From Microcoleus sp. FACHB-672 (lineage in GTDB: Bacteria > Cyanobacteriota > Cyanobacteriia > Cyanobacteriales > Oscillatoriaceae), in contig NZ_JACJOU010000012.1 of the NCBI RefSeq assembly GCF_014695725.1, positions 1 through 64,000 of the forward strand: a stretch of DNA of 64,000 bases, in the 5' to 3' direction. The translations under genes and the position numbers were made by a program. Positions 36,701 through 45,338 of this stretch are shown piece after piece; the stretch's first letter is position 1, and each line of letters opens with the position of its first letter. Under the pieces are notes generated by a model. That model was given only the letters and a program-made list of their open reading frames with translations, ran no database searches and was not told the DNA's origin.

Positions 36701-37494
36701 ATGAACCGGAAGAACAGAATTTTATCCGCAAACACGCTTTATCTTTAAAAGCGCAAGGCGTAGAAAATGCCTCAGCGCGATTGTTTTCTAATCCTGCCGG
36801 TGATTTTGGTTCGCTTGTCAATGAGCGCGTTACAGATGGGAATTGGGAATCTGGGGAAGAATTGGGAAATACTTGGCAAGATCGCAATGTTTTCAGTTAC
36901 GGGCGTAAAGATAAAGGTGAAGCGCGGCGAGAAGTGCTGAATGAACTGTTAAAAACCAGTGATCGGATTGTTCAAGAAATTGATTCCGTTGAATACGGTT
37001 TAACCGACATTCAAGAATATTATGCAAATACCGGCGCGTTAAAACGGGCAGCCGAAAAACAAAGTGGGAAAAAAGTAACCGCTAGTTTTGTCGAAAGCTT
37101 TTCTAAAGACACCACCCCGCGCAATTTAGACGATTTGTTACGTTTGGAATATCGCACTAAATTGCTCAATCCAAAATGGGCGGAAGCAATGGCAAATCAA
37201 GGCAGTGGCGGCGCTTATGAAATCTCTCAACGAATGACCGCATTAATTGGATGGGCCGGCACCGCAGATTTTACCGATTCATGGGTTTATAATCAGGCAG
37301 CAGATACCTACGCTTTTGATCCAGAAATGGCGAATAAATTGCGAGAAGCAAATCCAGAAGCATTCCGCAATATTGTAGGACGAATGTTAGAAGCAAATGG
37401 GCGAGGTTTCTGGCAGCCAGAAGCCGAAAAATTACAAAAGCTGCGCGAATTATATGAGCAATCCGATGCAGAAATTGAAGGAGTGCCGGTGTAA
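33712..37494 (+). CDS. chlH: Magnesium chelatase subunit H paralogue (BchH/ChlH family)
   Basis: The 1260-residue protein is a large-subunit chelatase of the ChlH/CobN superfamily. ChlH-type blocks include KEEDKLAGYISFLKTGPK, VQDLRNWLIIYGYWNAGGSE, HFGMHGTVEWLPGSPLGNTG, GLNGEYIPPAPGGDLLRDGP and VESFSKDTTPRNLDDLLRL. The N-terminus MKRIVLIAGFESFNTGLY lacks the longer leader of the main ChlH (about 1330 residues), so this is probably the second, shorter ChlH found in many cyanobacteria. ChlH binds protoporphyrin IX and inserts Mg with ChlI and ChlD, whose genes are not in this window. A short repeat-derived segment interrupts the family pattern near residues 231-243, and a Gly/Ser/Asn linker lies near 800-815. 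CobN is less likely. Confidence 0.85.
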   Translation: MKRIVLIAGFESFNTGLYRQAAKLATARCPDLDIRVFSDRDISSQPEVIATALQEADVFFGSLLFDYDQVLWLRDRTQHIPIRLVFESALELMSLTQIGAFKIGDKPKGMPKPVKFILDKFSNGKEEDKLAGYISFLKTGPKLLKYVPVQKVQDLRNWLIIYGYWNAGGSENVASMFWTLAEKYLGLKVGEIPLPVETPNMGLLHPNYPGYFESPRHYLEWYQQRAKEQESTQCPIPDARCPIVGILLYRKHVITKQPYIPQMIRHFEAAGLIPLPIFINGVEGHVAVRDWITTAYETEQRRQGNNETLSLSKDAVEVDAIVSTIGFPLVGGPAGSMEAGRQVEVAKRILSAKNVPYIVAAPLLIQDIHSWTRKGVGGLQSVVLYALPELDGAIDTVPLGGLVGEDIYLVPERLERLTGRLKCWIELRKTKPENRRIAIILYGFPPGYGATGTAALLNVPKSLLKFLHALKEQGYSVGELPENGEELIRWVKEADEGTTDAQRLTQMESQDIGVEQRLSAVNTVNVKTLEEWLGYLLKTRIEKQWQSLTGAGIKTDGDEFQIGGVQLGNVWIGVQPPLGVAGDPMRLMFERDLTPHPQYAAFYKWLQNDFNAHAVVHFGMHGTVEWLPGSPLGNTGYSWSDILLGNLPNLYIYAANNPSESILAKRRGYGVLISHNVPPYGRAGLYKELMTLRDLISEYREDPQKNSALQEAICKKIIDAGVEADCPFEDAKKFGIAFTPENARMFSKEALSQYFVKIYEYLQIVEQRLFSSGLHTFGEPPNEEALKSYLNAYFGEDNSGDAIKTAGSKNGNSSTNGGAIEKLEAAFKIQTLLAQTTDELTNLLRGLNGEYIPPAPGGDLLRDGPGVLPTGRNIHALDPYRMPSPAAYERGREIAQKIIAQHLQENGKYPETVAVMLWGLDAIKTKGESLGILLELVGAEPVKEGTGRIVCYQLKPLLEVGHPRIDVLANLSGIFRDSFVNIIELLDDLFQRAADADEPEEQNFIRKHALSLKAQGVENASARLFSNPAGDFGSLVNERVTDGNWESGEELGNTWQDRNVFSYGRKDKGEARREVLNELLKTSDRIVQEIDSVEYGLTDIQEYYANTGALKRAAEKQSGKKVTASFVESFSKDTTPRNLDDLLRLEYRTKLLNPKWAEAMANQGSGGAYEISQRMTALIGWAGTADFTDSWVYNQAADTYAFDPEMANKLREANPEAFRNIVGRMLEANGRGFWQPEAEKLQKLRELYEQSDAEIEGVPV
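34404..34440 (+). repeat. Short tandem repeat (ATGCCC-type) inside the chlH reading frame
   Basis: The stretch carries repeated CCCAATCCCCGATGCCCGATGC-like units (20 bases or fewer shown per unit: TGCCCAATCC, CCGATGCCCG, ATGCCCC). These resemble the heptamer-type short tandemly repeated repetitive sequences known from filamentous cyanobacteria. It is in frame and encodes the unusual peptide STQCPIPDARCPIVG. Confidence 0.6.
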
Positions 37495-37722
37495 AGAATA
37501 CGATAAACCTGAAAGTTGACGTATCAAAATAAGCAATAGCAGATTTCTACCAAAAATAGCTGATTGTAGAATTTGCCCTCTTTGGTTCGATCCTGCAAGA
37601 TAACTTTCGCCTAGATAGTGCTGTTGAGCTTGGTTGAAGAAAAGCCGGCGCAGAAAATAGCAGACACAACAAAATAAACTTTAGACTGGTGTTCGTAGTC
37701 TTGAATTGACCGCCCTCACCAG

Positions 37723-38085
37723 ATGTCCGCTCAATTTTACCGTTCATCCATTCCCCAGATTACCGTTAAAGAACTTGCCCACCGGCTGTTGTCAGACACC
37801 ACCGACAACCTGCAACTGTTAGATGTGCGCGAACCGTCCGAAGTTGCAATCGCTCACCTAGAAGGTTTTCACAACCTCCCTTTGAGTGAATTTGCCGAAT
37901 GGTCAGGCGAAATCCCCACCCGCCTTGATCCCCATGCCGAAACCCTCGTACTCTGCCACCACGGGGTTCGCTCCGCTCAAATGTGCCAGTGGTTGATGTC
38001 GCAGGGTTTCACCAATGTCAAAAACGTGGTGGGGGGAATTGATGCCTACTCACTTGAGGTCGATCCGGCCATTCCCGCGTACTAA
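37723..38085 (+). CDS. Rhodanese-like domain protein
   Basis: The 120-residue protein is a single rhodanese domain: LQLLDVREPSEVAIAHLEG near the start, then CHHGVRSAQMCQWLMSQGF, where the first Cys is the active-site residue, and VVGGIDAYSLEVDPAIPAY. Such proteins move sulfane sulfur or sense redox state. The six-residue active loop (CHHGVR) fits sulfur rather than phosphate chemistry. It has no signal peptide. It lies 228 bases after chlH on the same strand. The physiological partner is unknown. Confidence 0.88.
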   Translation: MSAQFYRSSIPQITVKELAHRLLSDTTDNLQLLDVREPSEVAIAHLEGFHNLPLSEFAEWSGEIPTRLDPHAETLVLCHHGVRSAQMCQWLMSQGFTNVKNVVGGIDAYSLEVDPAIPAY

Positions 38086-38376
38086 TTGACGCAGTTGGGA
38101 GGCTGGCACTTGGCTGCATTTGCTATCTCTTTAGCAACCAGCTGAGTGCAACCCTCTAATATCTGTTATCTTAAATCCACTCACGCTGATTCACTCACCC
38201 CTGCTGAGCTGAATAAGTCCATTGGGTTAAAGGTAGCAAATGCGGGTAAACGAACCCAGCCGCCAATCGCCCTACCGGGAAAGATATCTGGCTGATTGCA
38301 GGCTTCCTTAAGTATCATTTAAATCGATCATTGCAAATTTTTTTTTAAACCCTAATTAAATTCGCCATCTGCGGAA

Positions 38377-39465
38377 ATGTGTGTGCAAGTGAATCTGACA
38401 GATCGACAACAACATATACTTTGGGCGACAGTACGGCATTACATTGCAACTGCAGAGCCGGTTGGTTCAAAAGCATTGGTTGATGAGTATAATCTCAGCG
38501 TCAGCCCAGCAACGATTCGCTCTTGCTTAGGCTACTTAGAAAAAGCCGGTTTACTTTATCAACCGCACACCTCTGCCGGTCGGGTGCCCTCTGACTCTGG
38601 CTACCGCATTTATGTTGACCAGCTAATCAAGCCTTCCGAGGCGCTGACACGCAATGTGGAACATTTACTCAGCGTGCGGCTGAACGGGGAAGATAGAAGT
38701 TTGGAAGCCTTGCTGCGCGGGGCAGCACAACTGCTATCGACCCTCACCGGATACATTACCCTCGTCACCATGCCCCAGACGAGTACCAGCCGGCTGCGAC
38801 ATCTCCAGCTGGTGATGGTCGATCCAAAACGGGTAATGCTGATTGTAGTGACGGATGCTTACGAAACGCACTCAGCGTTAATGGAACTCCCGATGCCGGC
38901 AGACGACGAACCACTCGATCCCGAACCGATCGAACGCGAACTTCAAATTCTGTCAAACTTTTTAAACAGTCAGTTGCGGGAACGTCCCCTAACCGAACTC
39001 TCACAACTTGATTTGAGTGAATTAGACCGGCAATTCCAACGCTATGCCGATTTCTTAACCTCCTTGCTGGCAGATTTAACTCGCCGCCGACAGACTCCAA
39101 CCTTCACCCGAATTCTAATTAGCGGTGTGGCGGAAGTGTTGCGTCAGCCAGAGTTTTCCGAGTTAAACCAAATCCAGACATTGATGCAACTGCTGGAAGA
39201 AGAACAGGAACAATTGTGGCCGCTGATTTTTGAATCATCCGCCTCTGAAACCACCGGCAAGCGGGTAAATGTGCGGATTGGCGCAGAAAATCCCTTAGAA
39301 TCGATTCGCGGCTGCACTCTGATTTCCTCCACTTATCGCCGGGGTTCAGTGCCGGTGGGCAGTGTCGGCGTCTTAGGGCCAACCCGAATGGTGTATGAGA
39401 ATGCGATCGCAATGGTAGAAGCCGCCGCTGATTATCTCTCAGATGCCTTAACTCAGCCGGCTTAA
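38377..39465 (+). CDS. hrcA: Heat-inducible transcription repressor HrcA
   Basis: The 362-residue protein starts with a winged helix ([20 protein letters not shown]), then [34 protein letters not shown] and [20 protein letters not shown], the most conserved HrcA block. The C-terminal domain includes [28 protein letters not shown]. HrcA binds CIRCE operators upstream of groESL and related chaperone genes and is kept active by GroEL. No CIRCE element is seen beside the gene and no chaperone gene is in the window, so control is over distant targets. The ATG at 38377 fits; no strong ribosome-binding site is seen. Confidence 0.95.
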   Translation: MCVQVNLTDRQQHILWATVRHYIATAEPVGSKALVDEYNLSVSPATIRSCLGYLEKAGLLYQPHTSAGRVPSDSGYRIYVDQLIKPSEALTRNVEHLLSVRLNGEDRSLEALLRGAAQLLSTLTGYITLVTMPQTSTSRLRHLQLVMVDPKRVMLIVVTDAYETHSALMELPMPADDEPLDPEPIERELQILSNFLNSQLRERPLTELSQLDLSELDRQFQRYADFLTSLLADLTRRRQTPTFTRILISGVAEVLRQPEFSELNQIQTLMQLLEEEQEQLWPLIFESSASETTGKRVNVRIGAENPLESIRGCTLISSTYRRGSVPVGSVGVLGPTRMVYENAIAMVEAAADYLSDALTQPA

Positions 39466-39556
39466 ATCGAAATCACTTCCACCGTGCCGGTTGTAAAATA
39501 GCCGGCAACCCCTTTATCTAGCAAAAATCATAATCACCCAGCGATTAACCCTCAAA

Positions 39557-39590
39557 TTCATCTGTGTTAATCTGTGTGCATCTGTGGTTA
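39557..39590. repeat. Short tandem repeat, ATCTGTG units
   Basis: Three imperfect 10-11-base units, ATCTGTGTTA, ATCTGTGTGC and ATCTGTGGTT, lie in the gap between hrcA and the next gene. This unit is a common short dispersed repeat in cyanobacterial intergenic regions. No function is assigned. Confidence 0.6.
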
Positions 39591-39639
39591 AAAAATCTTA
39601 TTAAAATATTCAAATCGGCATTAATTAAAAGGTCAAGTC

Positions 39640-40320
39640 ATGATCAGAAAATTTGGATTTGGATTGCTGTGGATTGGGATGATAACTTATGCGTCTTTCC
39701 TTGCACCACCTAACCAACCAGACACATTTGAACTGATTAAAAATCTTTCTCTGGGCAATCTTGAAGGCATCAACCCGCTGATTGTGGCGCTGTTTTACAT
39801 CATGGGTGTTTGGCCGATGATTTATAGCTGCTTGCTGTTTTTTGACGGCAGAGGTCAAAAAGTGCCGGCTTGGCCGTTCGCTGCGGTATCTTTCGGTGTA
39901 GGTGCTTTTAGTTTGTTGCCTTATTTAGCCTTACGCGAAACCAACCCCAACTTTTCAGGAGAAAAAAACGCATTTCTCAAGCTTTTAGACTCCCGAATTA
40001 CCGGCATTTTCTTAACCTTAGCAGCTGCCGGCCTTGTTGGTTATGGGGTGTTCACCGGCAATTGGGGCGATTTTATCCAACAGTGGCAAACTAGCAAATT
40101 TATTCATGTCATGAGTTTAGATTTCTGCCTGTTATGTCTTTTATTTCCTGCCTTGCTAGGAGATGATATGGCAAGAAGAAATCTCAAAAACCCCTTGTTT
40201 TTTTTGGCGGTGGCGCTGATTCCCTTATTTGGCCCCCTCGTTTATTTGTGTCTGCGAATACCGTTGCCGGTAACAAATCCGCAATCCCACCAAGCAACAA
40301 TAACCAGCACCACTCACTAA
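39640..40320 (+). CDS. Conserved membrane protein, first of two tandem paralogues
   Basis: The 226-residue protein has about six hydrophobic segments. Recognisable blocks are APPNQPDTFELIKNLSLG, NPLIVALFYIMGVWPMIYSC, PYLALRETNP, GNWGDFIQQWQTSKFIHVMS and ALIPLFGPLVYLCLRIPLP. The same blocks recur in the protein encoded 106 bases downstream, so the pair arose by duplication. I do not recognise a characterised family; similar proteins occur in cyanobacteria and plastids without a clear function. No catalytic motif is seen. Confidence 0.75.
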   Translation: MIRKFGFGLLWIGMITYASFLAPPNQPDTFELIKNLSLGNLEGINPLIVALFYIMGVWPMIYSCLLFFDGRGQKVPAWPFAAVSFGVGAFSLLPYLALRETNPNFSGEKNAFLKLLDSRITGIFLTLAAAGLVGYGVFTGNWGDFIQQWQTSKFIHVMSLDFCLLCLLFPALLGDDMARRNLKNPLFFLAVALIPLFGPLVYLCLRIPLPVTNPQSHQATITSTTH

Positions 40321-40426
40321 GCAATTATTTCAGCGTTTCTCAGATAAAACTTGACCCAAGATAGATGCTGCTAACTTTGTCTTTTCTTTAAAATAAACAG
40401 ACAATAGCAGCAATTTTTGGGTCAAG

Positions 40427-41116
40427 ATGATGGCTAGAAAAATTGTTTTATTCTCAATCTGGATAGCATTTACTAGCTATACCATAAGTCTGGCTCCGCT
40501 CGATCAGCCCGATACCTGGCCTCTCGTTCAAAAACTGCTAACGCTTCAGTGGGCAGATATTAACGCAATTATTGTATCTATATTTTGGTTCATGGGCATC
40601 TGGCCGATGATTTTTGCTTGCCTAATGTTTGCTGATGGCAAAATGCAAAAAAAACGGGCTTGGCCTTCTTGGGTCGCTTCAAACGGAATGGGTATCATTG
40701 GCATGACGCCTTATTTACTTTTGCGAGAATCGAATCAAGAATTCGATGGAAAAAAAGATAAATTACTGAGAAGTTTAGATCAACGTTCCACCGGCATCGC
40801 GCTGCTTTTTACGACACTTGGCTTATTTGCCTACGCGTTTATTGCCGGCAATTGGGGCGATTACGTTCAACAATTCCAAACGCGGGCTTTTGTTCACCTG
40901 ATCAGCCTCGATTTTTGCCTGATGTGCCTCATATTTCCCATCACCTCATTATTTGATGATGACATGGCACGTCGAGGTCTTAAAGATGCCCGAATTTTTT
41001 GGGCAGTGGCGCTAGTTCCTCTATTTGGCCCACTAATTTATCTGTGCTTGCGTCCGCCTTTGCCCGAAGTAGAAATAGGGCGACAGCAAGAGTCGCCCCT
41101 ACCGGCTATGAGTTAA
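40427..41116 (+). CDS. Conserved membrane protein, second tandem paralogue
   Basis: The 229-residue protein shares the order of segments with the previous one: APLDQPDTWPLVQKLL, NAIIVSIFWFMGIWPMIFAC, PYLLLRESNQEF, GNWGDYVQQFQTRAFVHLIS, DFCLMCLIFPI and ALVPLFGPLIYLCLRPPLP. The conserved GNWGD and DDMARRGL/DDMARRNL blocks lie in loops and may be functional. Its last 11 bases overlap the convergent VIT-vWA gene. Function unknown; the pair may form a heterodimer or reflect dosage. Confidence 0.75.
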   Translation: MMARKIVLFSIWIAFTSYTISLAPLDQPDTWPLVQKLLTLQWADINAIIVSIFWFMGIWPMIFACLMFADGKMQKKRAWPSWVASNGMGIIGMTPYLLLRESNQEFDGKKDKLLRSLDQRSTGIALLFTTLGLFAYAFIAGNWGDYVQQFQTRAFVHLISLDFCLMCLIFPITSLFDDDMARRGLKDARIFWAVALVPLFGPLIYLCLRPPLPEVEIGRQQESPLPAMS

Positions 41117-43475
41117 TCCGTAAGGTTATACGAACAATGCCGACAACCCCAAGGGGCACTTTCCAAATCAGCAATGATCGCTTAATCGGATCGACAACAG
41201 TTGCCTCGTCCAATGTTGAGGCTTGATCATCCAAAATAATTCGCCCTACGCGACCATTTTGTACTGGAAATTCCAACACTATTTCGCCGCTGAAGCCGAC
41301 AGGTATTTTAACCGTTTTCAGTTGTTCTTTTAGCGCATTTGTGGCAGCTTCATCCAAGCCGGCAACGTTGACAATTTCTAAGCGAAAATTGAGTTCAAGG
41401 GTTGCAGAAGCTTGACCGCTTGTGCTGCGAACTTGTGGTGTGGTTCTGTCAGAGAAACCTTGAACCCCAGCAGGCTTAGCTTTTGCCCGTGGCACTTGTA
41501 GGGATGGTGCTGGGGGCGGAAAAAACCCTTCAAGACATCCAAATTCAGATGCTTCGGGTGCTTGTGGTGAACTACTCCCTCTAAGCGCCCAAGCGTTGTT
41601 AAGCAATTGATTTGCTGCAAAATGAGCATTGCCGGCACCCACCGTTGTTTCATAGCTAACACCCTCTGGCATTTCCACCGGCACTTGCATTGAAATTCGG
41701 TTGCCTTCCGGATCGACGCGCACCTCTTCGCTAACCGCAACAAACGCCGTATATTGCGAGAGTAACTGATAACTCAAAGCAGTATCTGTCACCGAATCTA
41801 CTAAAGATTTCTTCTCACCGGCAAGCATTTGATTCATCAAATCTTTAATTCGCTGCCGGCCCCAAAGTTGAGCAATTGCCGGATTGCCGGCACCCTCAAA
41901 ATTGAGGCTGAAACGCTTTTCATAGCGCTTTCCACCCGCTGTCATGCCGGTGATGTGTAATTGCTCAGCCGTGCGATTTTCCTGCCGGCCAAACAAAACT
42001 AATGGCTGTTCTGCAAACAAATCTGGGGCAATTGAGGGATAAATTTCAGGCTGTCCGTTGCCTTCCCAATGAATTTGAATATTCGTCAGCACTGGATTAT
42101 TAATCTGGCGGAAAAACTTCTCAGCAGCTTCATCAGGGGGTTCATTTTGTCGGACAACTTGACACGTTCCTCGCCCAATTTCTGCAATGCGATTGAGTAA
42201 GAATCGGTTTACAGAACTGCCAACCCCGAAACTATAAAGTCGATGACCTTGTTTGAGATGGCGCTGCACTTCAGCCAGGATTTCATGATCGTTGCCAATG
42301 TAGCCATCTGTTAGCAGCACGATACTCCGCAAACGTCCTGCCGGCACAGCGGGGAAATTCATCACCGCTTTAATGCCATTGAGCAATTCAGTCCCGCCAT
42401 TTGCCCGCAACTGGTTGATATAGTTAATTGCCTGTTGCCGGTTTAGGGCAGTATTAGGCAATGGGTTAGCAGAAAGCTGCCGCGTGGTATTAGAAAAATC
42501 AATAATGCTGAAAGTATCGTCAGGATTTAACCCATTAATAAATCGGCGCATCAATTCCTGACATTGCAAAATTGGAGCGCCGGCTTGAGAACCCGATGTA
42601 TCCACTAGAAACACAACATCTTTGGCGACAATCTCTTCAGGTTTGTATGCCAAAGCCGGGATAAAATAAAGCGCAAAATGAGCGCCTCGTTCATCGGCTT
42701 GCGTTAAAATTGTCGCTTCAGTTTTATGGCCGGCAACCCGATAACGCAGAATAAAATCTTTATTGGGAATCGTATCTTCGCCGCCCAACTTCACCCGCAC
42801 AATTTGACCTTCATGTTCAATTTGTAATGGGTGAGAAGTCGAACGCACATCAAAAACAGGCAAGCCGGTGTCAATTTCAACCCTTACCCCAATATCATGA
42901 CGAGAGCGCATTTCTGGCGGAATAAATGGTGGATTAATCCGCGAGGCATCGGGCACTTGATCGGTATCTCCACTGCCATCTATTGGCGTACCAGGAATAT
43001 AACGAGGCCCCACCACCATTGGGAAGACAAATTCGTAATCGCCACCCTCAAATTTAAGGCTATCTGTGTAGCGAATTGTGACATCAATTTGCTCACCCGG
43101 TTTAATATTAGCCAAAGATTGGGTGAAAATATTATCTCGCTCTTGTTCTAAAAGGCCGGCAGTACGTCCTTGCCGCTTTGCTGCTTCGTAAATTTGTTTG
43201 GCTTCTTCTCGTTTTTTAATGTTGCCTTTAATAATTCGTTCACCAATTTTAATTTCCATGTCATCCACTGCCGCTTCATCCGGTAATGGAAAAACATAAA
43301 TTGCTTCTAACGGCTCGGTAAAGGGATTTTCAAAGCTTTGTGTGACTTCAACGCGTGATAAATTGCCGGCAATTTTTGCCAGCACTTCTGTATGCTTTAA
43401 AGGAAAAACCAGCTTCTCGCCAGCCGGGGATTCGACGTATAAGCCACCTAAACGATCTTTTACAGTAGTGGGCAT
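41106..43475 (-). CDS. VIT and von Willebrand factor A domain protein
   Basis: The chosen ATG at 43475 gives MPTTVKDRLGGLYV and 789 residues; a start 19 codons upstream is possible but less like homologues. The N-terminal VIT domain (about 10-140) contains VEVTQSFENPFTEPLEAIYVFPLPDEAAV and GKIKKREEAKQIYEAA-like residues. The vWA domain (about 285-460) has the metal-ion adhesion motif VFLVDTSGSQ (DxSxS near 292) and LLTDGYIGND. The remainder includes a linker with a Pro-rich segment (EGFFPPPAPSLQVPR) and a basic C-terminal beta domain. This matches the inter-alpha-trypsin-inhibitor heavy-chain-like group found in bacteria. No signal peptide or LPxTG sorting tail is visible. Confidence 0.85.
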   Translation of the reverse strand: MPTTVKDRLGGLYVESPAGEKLVFPLKHTEVLAKIAGNLSRVEVTQSFENPFTEPLEAIYVFPLPDEAAVDDMEIKIGERIIKGNIKKREEAKQIYEAAKRQGRTAGLLEQERDNIFTQSLANIKPGEQIDVTIRYTDSLKFEGGDYEFVFPMVVGPRYIPGTPIDGSGDTDQVPDASRINPPFIPPEMRSRHDIGVRVEIDTGLPVFDVRSTSHPLQIEHEGQIVRVKLGGEDTIPNKDFILRYRVAGHKTEATILTQADERGAHFALYFIPALAYKPEEIVAKDVVFLVDTSGSQAGAPILQCQELMRRFINGLNPDDTFSIIDFSNTTRQLSANPLPNTALNRQQAINYINQLRANGGTELLNGIKAVMNFPAVPAGRLRSIVLLTDGYIGNDHEILAEVQRHLKQGHRLYSFGVGSSVNRFLLNRIAEIGRGTCQVVRQNEPPDEAAEKFFRQINNPVLTNIQIHWEGNGQPEIYPSIAPDLFAEQPLVLFGRQENRTAEQLHITGMTAGGKRYEKRFSLNFEGAGNPAIAQLWGRQRIKDLMNQMLAGEKKSLVDSVTDTALSYQLLSQYTAFVAVSEEVRVDPEGNRISMQVPVEMPEGVSYETTVGAGNAHFAANQLLNNAWALRGSSSPQAPEASEFGCLEGFFPPPAPSLQVPRAKAKPAGVQGFSDRTTPQVRSTSGQASATLELNFRLEIVNVAGLDEAATNALKEQLKTVKIPVGFSGEIVLEFPVQNGRVGRIILDDQASTLDEATVVDPIKRSLLIWKVPLGVVGIVRITLRINS

Positions 43476-43748
43476 CAGGTTTAACCTCTTAGCTTTAGCA
43501 AGTGTCAAATGGGCGTTGGGTATTGCCGGCAAGCCTTATGCTAGCTTCAACAACCAATACCCTTCAAAAGACTTAACGAAGACTTAAGATAATTTGCTTT
43601 CTACCATCGCATCTATGAAACCTAATTTATGCATCGTTACTGTTTTTGTAACAAGCATTTCATATTAGAGTGATGTTTAACCCGACAGCAGTTAGTCCTG
43701 TTGGCTTTAATCAAATAAAAAGGTCTGGGAAGAAGAGGATTCAAAACT

Positions 43749-44309
43749 ATGGAAAAAACAGAAAAACAAAAAATGCTAGCTGGTGAGCTTTATGTGGCTT
43801 CCGATGCTGAGTTAGTTGCTGAACGTAAACGAGCGCGTTGCTTGCTGCGGATGTATAACACTACAACAGAACAAGAACCGGAAAATCGAGGGCAAATTTT
43901 ACAAGAATTATTTGCTAAAGTCGGGCCTGATGTTGAAATTGAGCCGCCTTTTTATTGCGACTATGGCAGCAACATTTATGCCGGCAACAAATTTTACATG
44001 AACTTCGGATGCGTGATTCTCGACTGCAATCGGGTTGAGATTGGCGATAACGTTTTGTGTGGCCCTTACGTTCAAATTTACGCAGCTTCTCACCCAACAA
44101 AACCTGAAACTCGTCTATCTGGTAAAGAATTAAGCGCTCCTGTCAAAATTGGCAGTAATGTTTGGATTGGGGGCGGTGTTATTATTTGTCCCGGAGTAAC
44201 GATTGGGGATAATACTACCATTGGTGCCGGCAGCGTTGTTGTTAAAGATATTCCTGAAAACGTGATTGCTGCCGGCAACCCCTGCAAAATAATTCGACAT
44301 TTACCTTAA
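43749..44309 (+). CDS. Maltose/galactoside-type sugar O-acetyltransferase (LacA/Maa family)
   Basis: The 186-residue protein has the N-terminal Mac domain (KQKMLAGELYVASDAELVAERKRAR) and a left-handed beta-helix of hexapeptide repeats. Landmarks are EPPFYCDYGSNIYAGNKFYMNFGCVILD, the catalytic His in YAASHPTKPETRL, and IGSNVWIGGGVIICPGVTIGDNTTIGAGSVVVKDIPEN. It transfers acetyl from acetyl-CoA to a sugar hydroxyl, in the cytosol as a trimer. AAGAGGA lies upstream of the ATG. It is followed by a strong terminator. The sugar substrate is not known; Maa, LacA and NodL are all close relatives. Confidence 0.93.
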   Translation: MEKTEKQKMLAGELYVASDAELVAERKRARCLLRMYNTTTEQEPENRGQILQELFAKVGPDVEIEPPFYCDYGSNIYAGNKFYMNFGCVILDCNRVEIGDNVLCGPYVQIYAASHPTKPETRLSGKELSAPVKIGSNVWIGGGVIICPGVTIGDNTTIGAGSVVVKDIPENVIAAGNPCKIIRHLP

Positions 44310-44311
44310 AT

Positions 44312-44370
44312 GGGGTACTTAAGAACACGAGGATGTGGTCAGTTCTTAAAGTGGAACCCCCCTTTTTTTT
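44312..44370 (+). terminator. Rho-independent terminator of the O-acetyltransferase gene
   Basis: Two bases after the stop, GGGGT-ACTTAAGAAC pairs with GTTCTTAAAGT-(GGA)-ACCCC across a 15-base loop, and eight T follow at 44363-44370. The core TTAAGAAC/GTTCTTAA stem is perfect. It ends the maa-type transcript. Confidence 0.8.
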
Positions 44371-45338
44371 AGGTAAATTTTCCCTAAGACTGGGAGAAAA
44401 GGGTTAAATCTCGCAAGTTTACAGAAAGATTTCTAGCAAATTGTTAGAAATTTCAGTAATATTGCGGATGCCCGATTCTCCCGAAATCAGGTCTTATAAA
44501 GGTAATATCATAAGGTAGCTGAAATTTCTGTTTAGCTAATCTTTCACAGGCTTCGCATCTACCCAGGCGCATACTCTGCCTGCATCTACTCTACAAATAT
44601 ATGCAAGGCATCTACTCTACGGATTGCGGGAATCTACTTAGATGAATGGGTTAGAAAGCCATTAAGGGTTTTAGGGAAAATAGTTGAGCTTGCCGATTTA
44701 AAAATTCTTCGGGACAGAGTTCGGCAATTGCTATAGGGGAGTTACGAAAGCGCTTTCAGCTTAGCAGCGAAGCGTAAAACTTCCGGGTGACAAGGAACTT
44801 TCCTTGGTCATGTTCTTTAGGGTTTTTGTACTTTTCATTTCCGCACAACAACCTTAAACCGGCTGTTAGTGGGGTGGCAAAAAAGCAGGATGATTTCACA
44901 CTCTGCCAGCTTTGCTTTGGCGTCCCATTCCATTGTTAGCTCAAGGAATTAAATTGCCCAAACTTAGCTGAATTCATGCTGAAAATATACGACTCAATCA
45001 AGAAAATATTTAAATCGCAACTGTCCTGATGTAGCGATTAAACTCTGAAAGGTTAAATATGAACTTTTTTAAAGCAGATTAGATTTGATATCTAGAATCT
45101 TCCTTTAAAAAGCCATGTAGGGGTTGACTTAGAAAACCTATTTCTAGAGTTTTACCCCTGAGTTAAACGCATCGAGAGTCCTAAGAAATAAGGATTTTAA
45201 ACTGTAGTTGCGTTTTGGTGTAGGTGTAAAAGCCGGCGAGTCATAGAAGTTTTAAACAACTTAACTTGTCCAGCCAGAAACCGCACGCAGTATGTCTGGG
45301 TTTTATCTACCAGCCAACATTATTCTGGAAGACTCAAA
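44371..45338. other. About 970-base non-coding spacer before the RTX exoprotein gene
   Basis: No convincing gene is seen. Around 44575-44625 GCATCTACTCTAC-like units repeat (GCATCTACTCTAC twice, CATCTAC three times). A hairpin can form from TGACAAGGAA at about 44789 and TTCCTTGGTCA ending about 44811. An AT-rich part follows, with the promoter of the gene at 45339 expected nearby. A short open stretch near 44630-44730 is discussed under rejected items. Confidence 0.4.

Noticed and set aside
38086-38376. A CIRCE operator was looked for upstream of hrcA.
   Set aside because: No TTAGCACTC/GAGTGCTAA pair is present in this spacer.
44630-44740. A short open stretch encoding GIYLDEWVRKPLRVLGKIV and ELADLKILRDRVRQLL.
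   Set aside because: It looks helical and might be a gene remnant, but it has no start codon in a good context and no family that I recognise. Chance is as likely.
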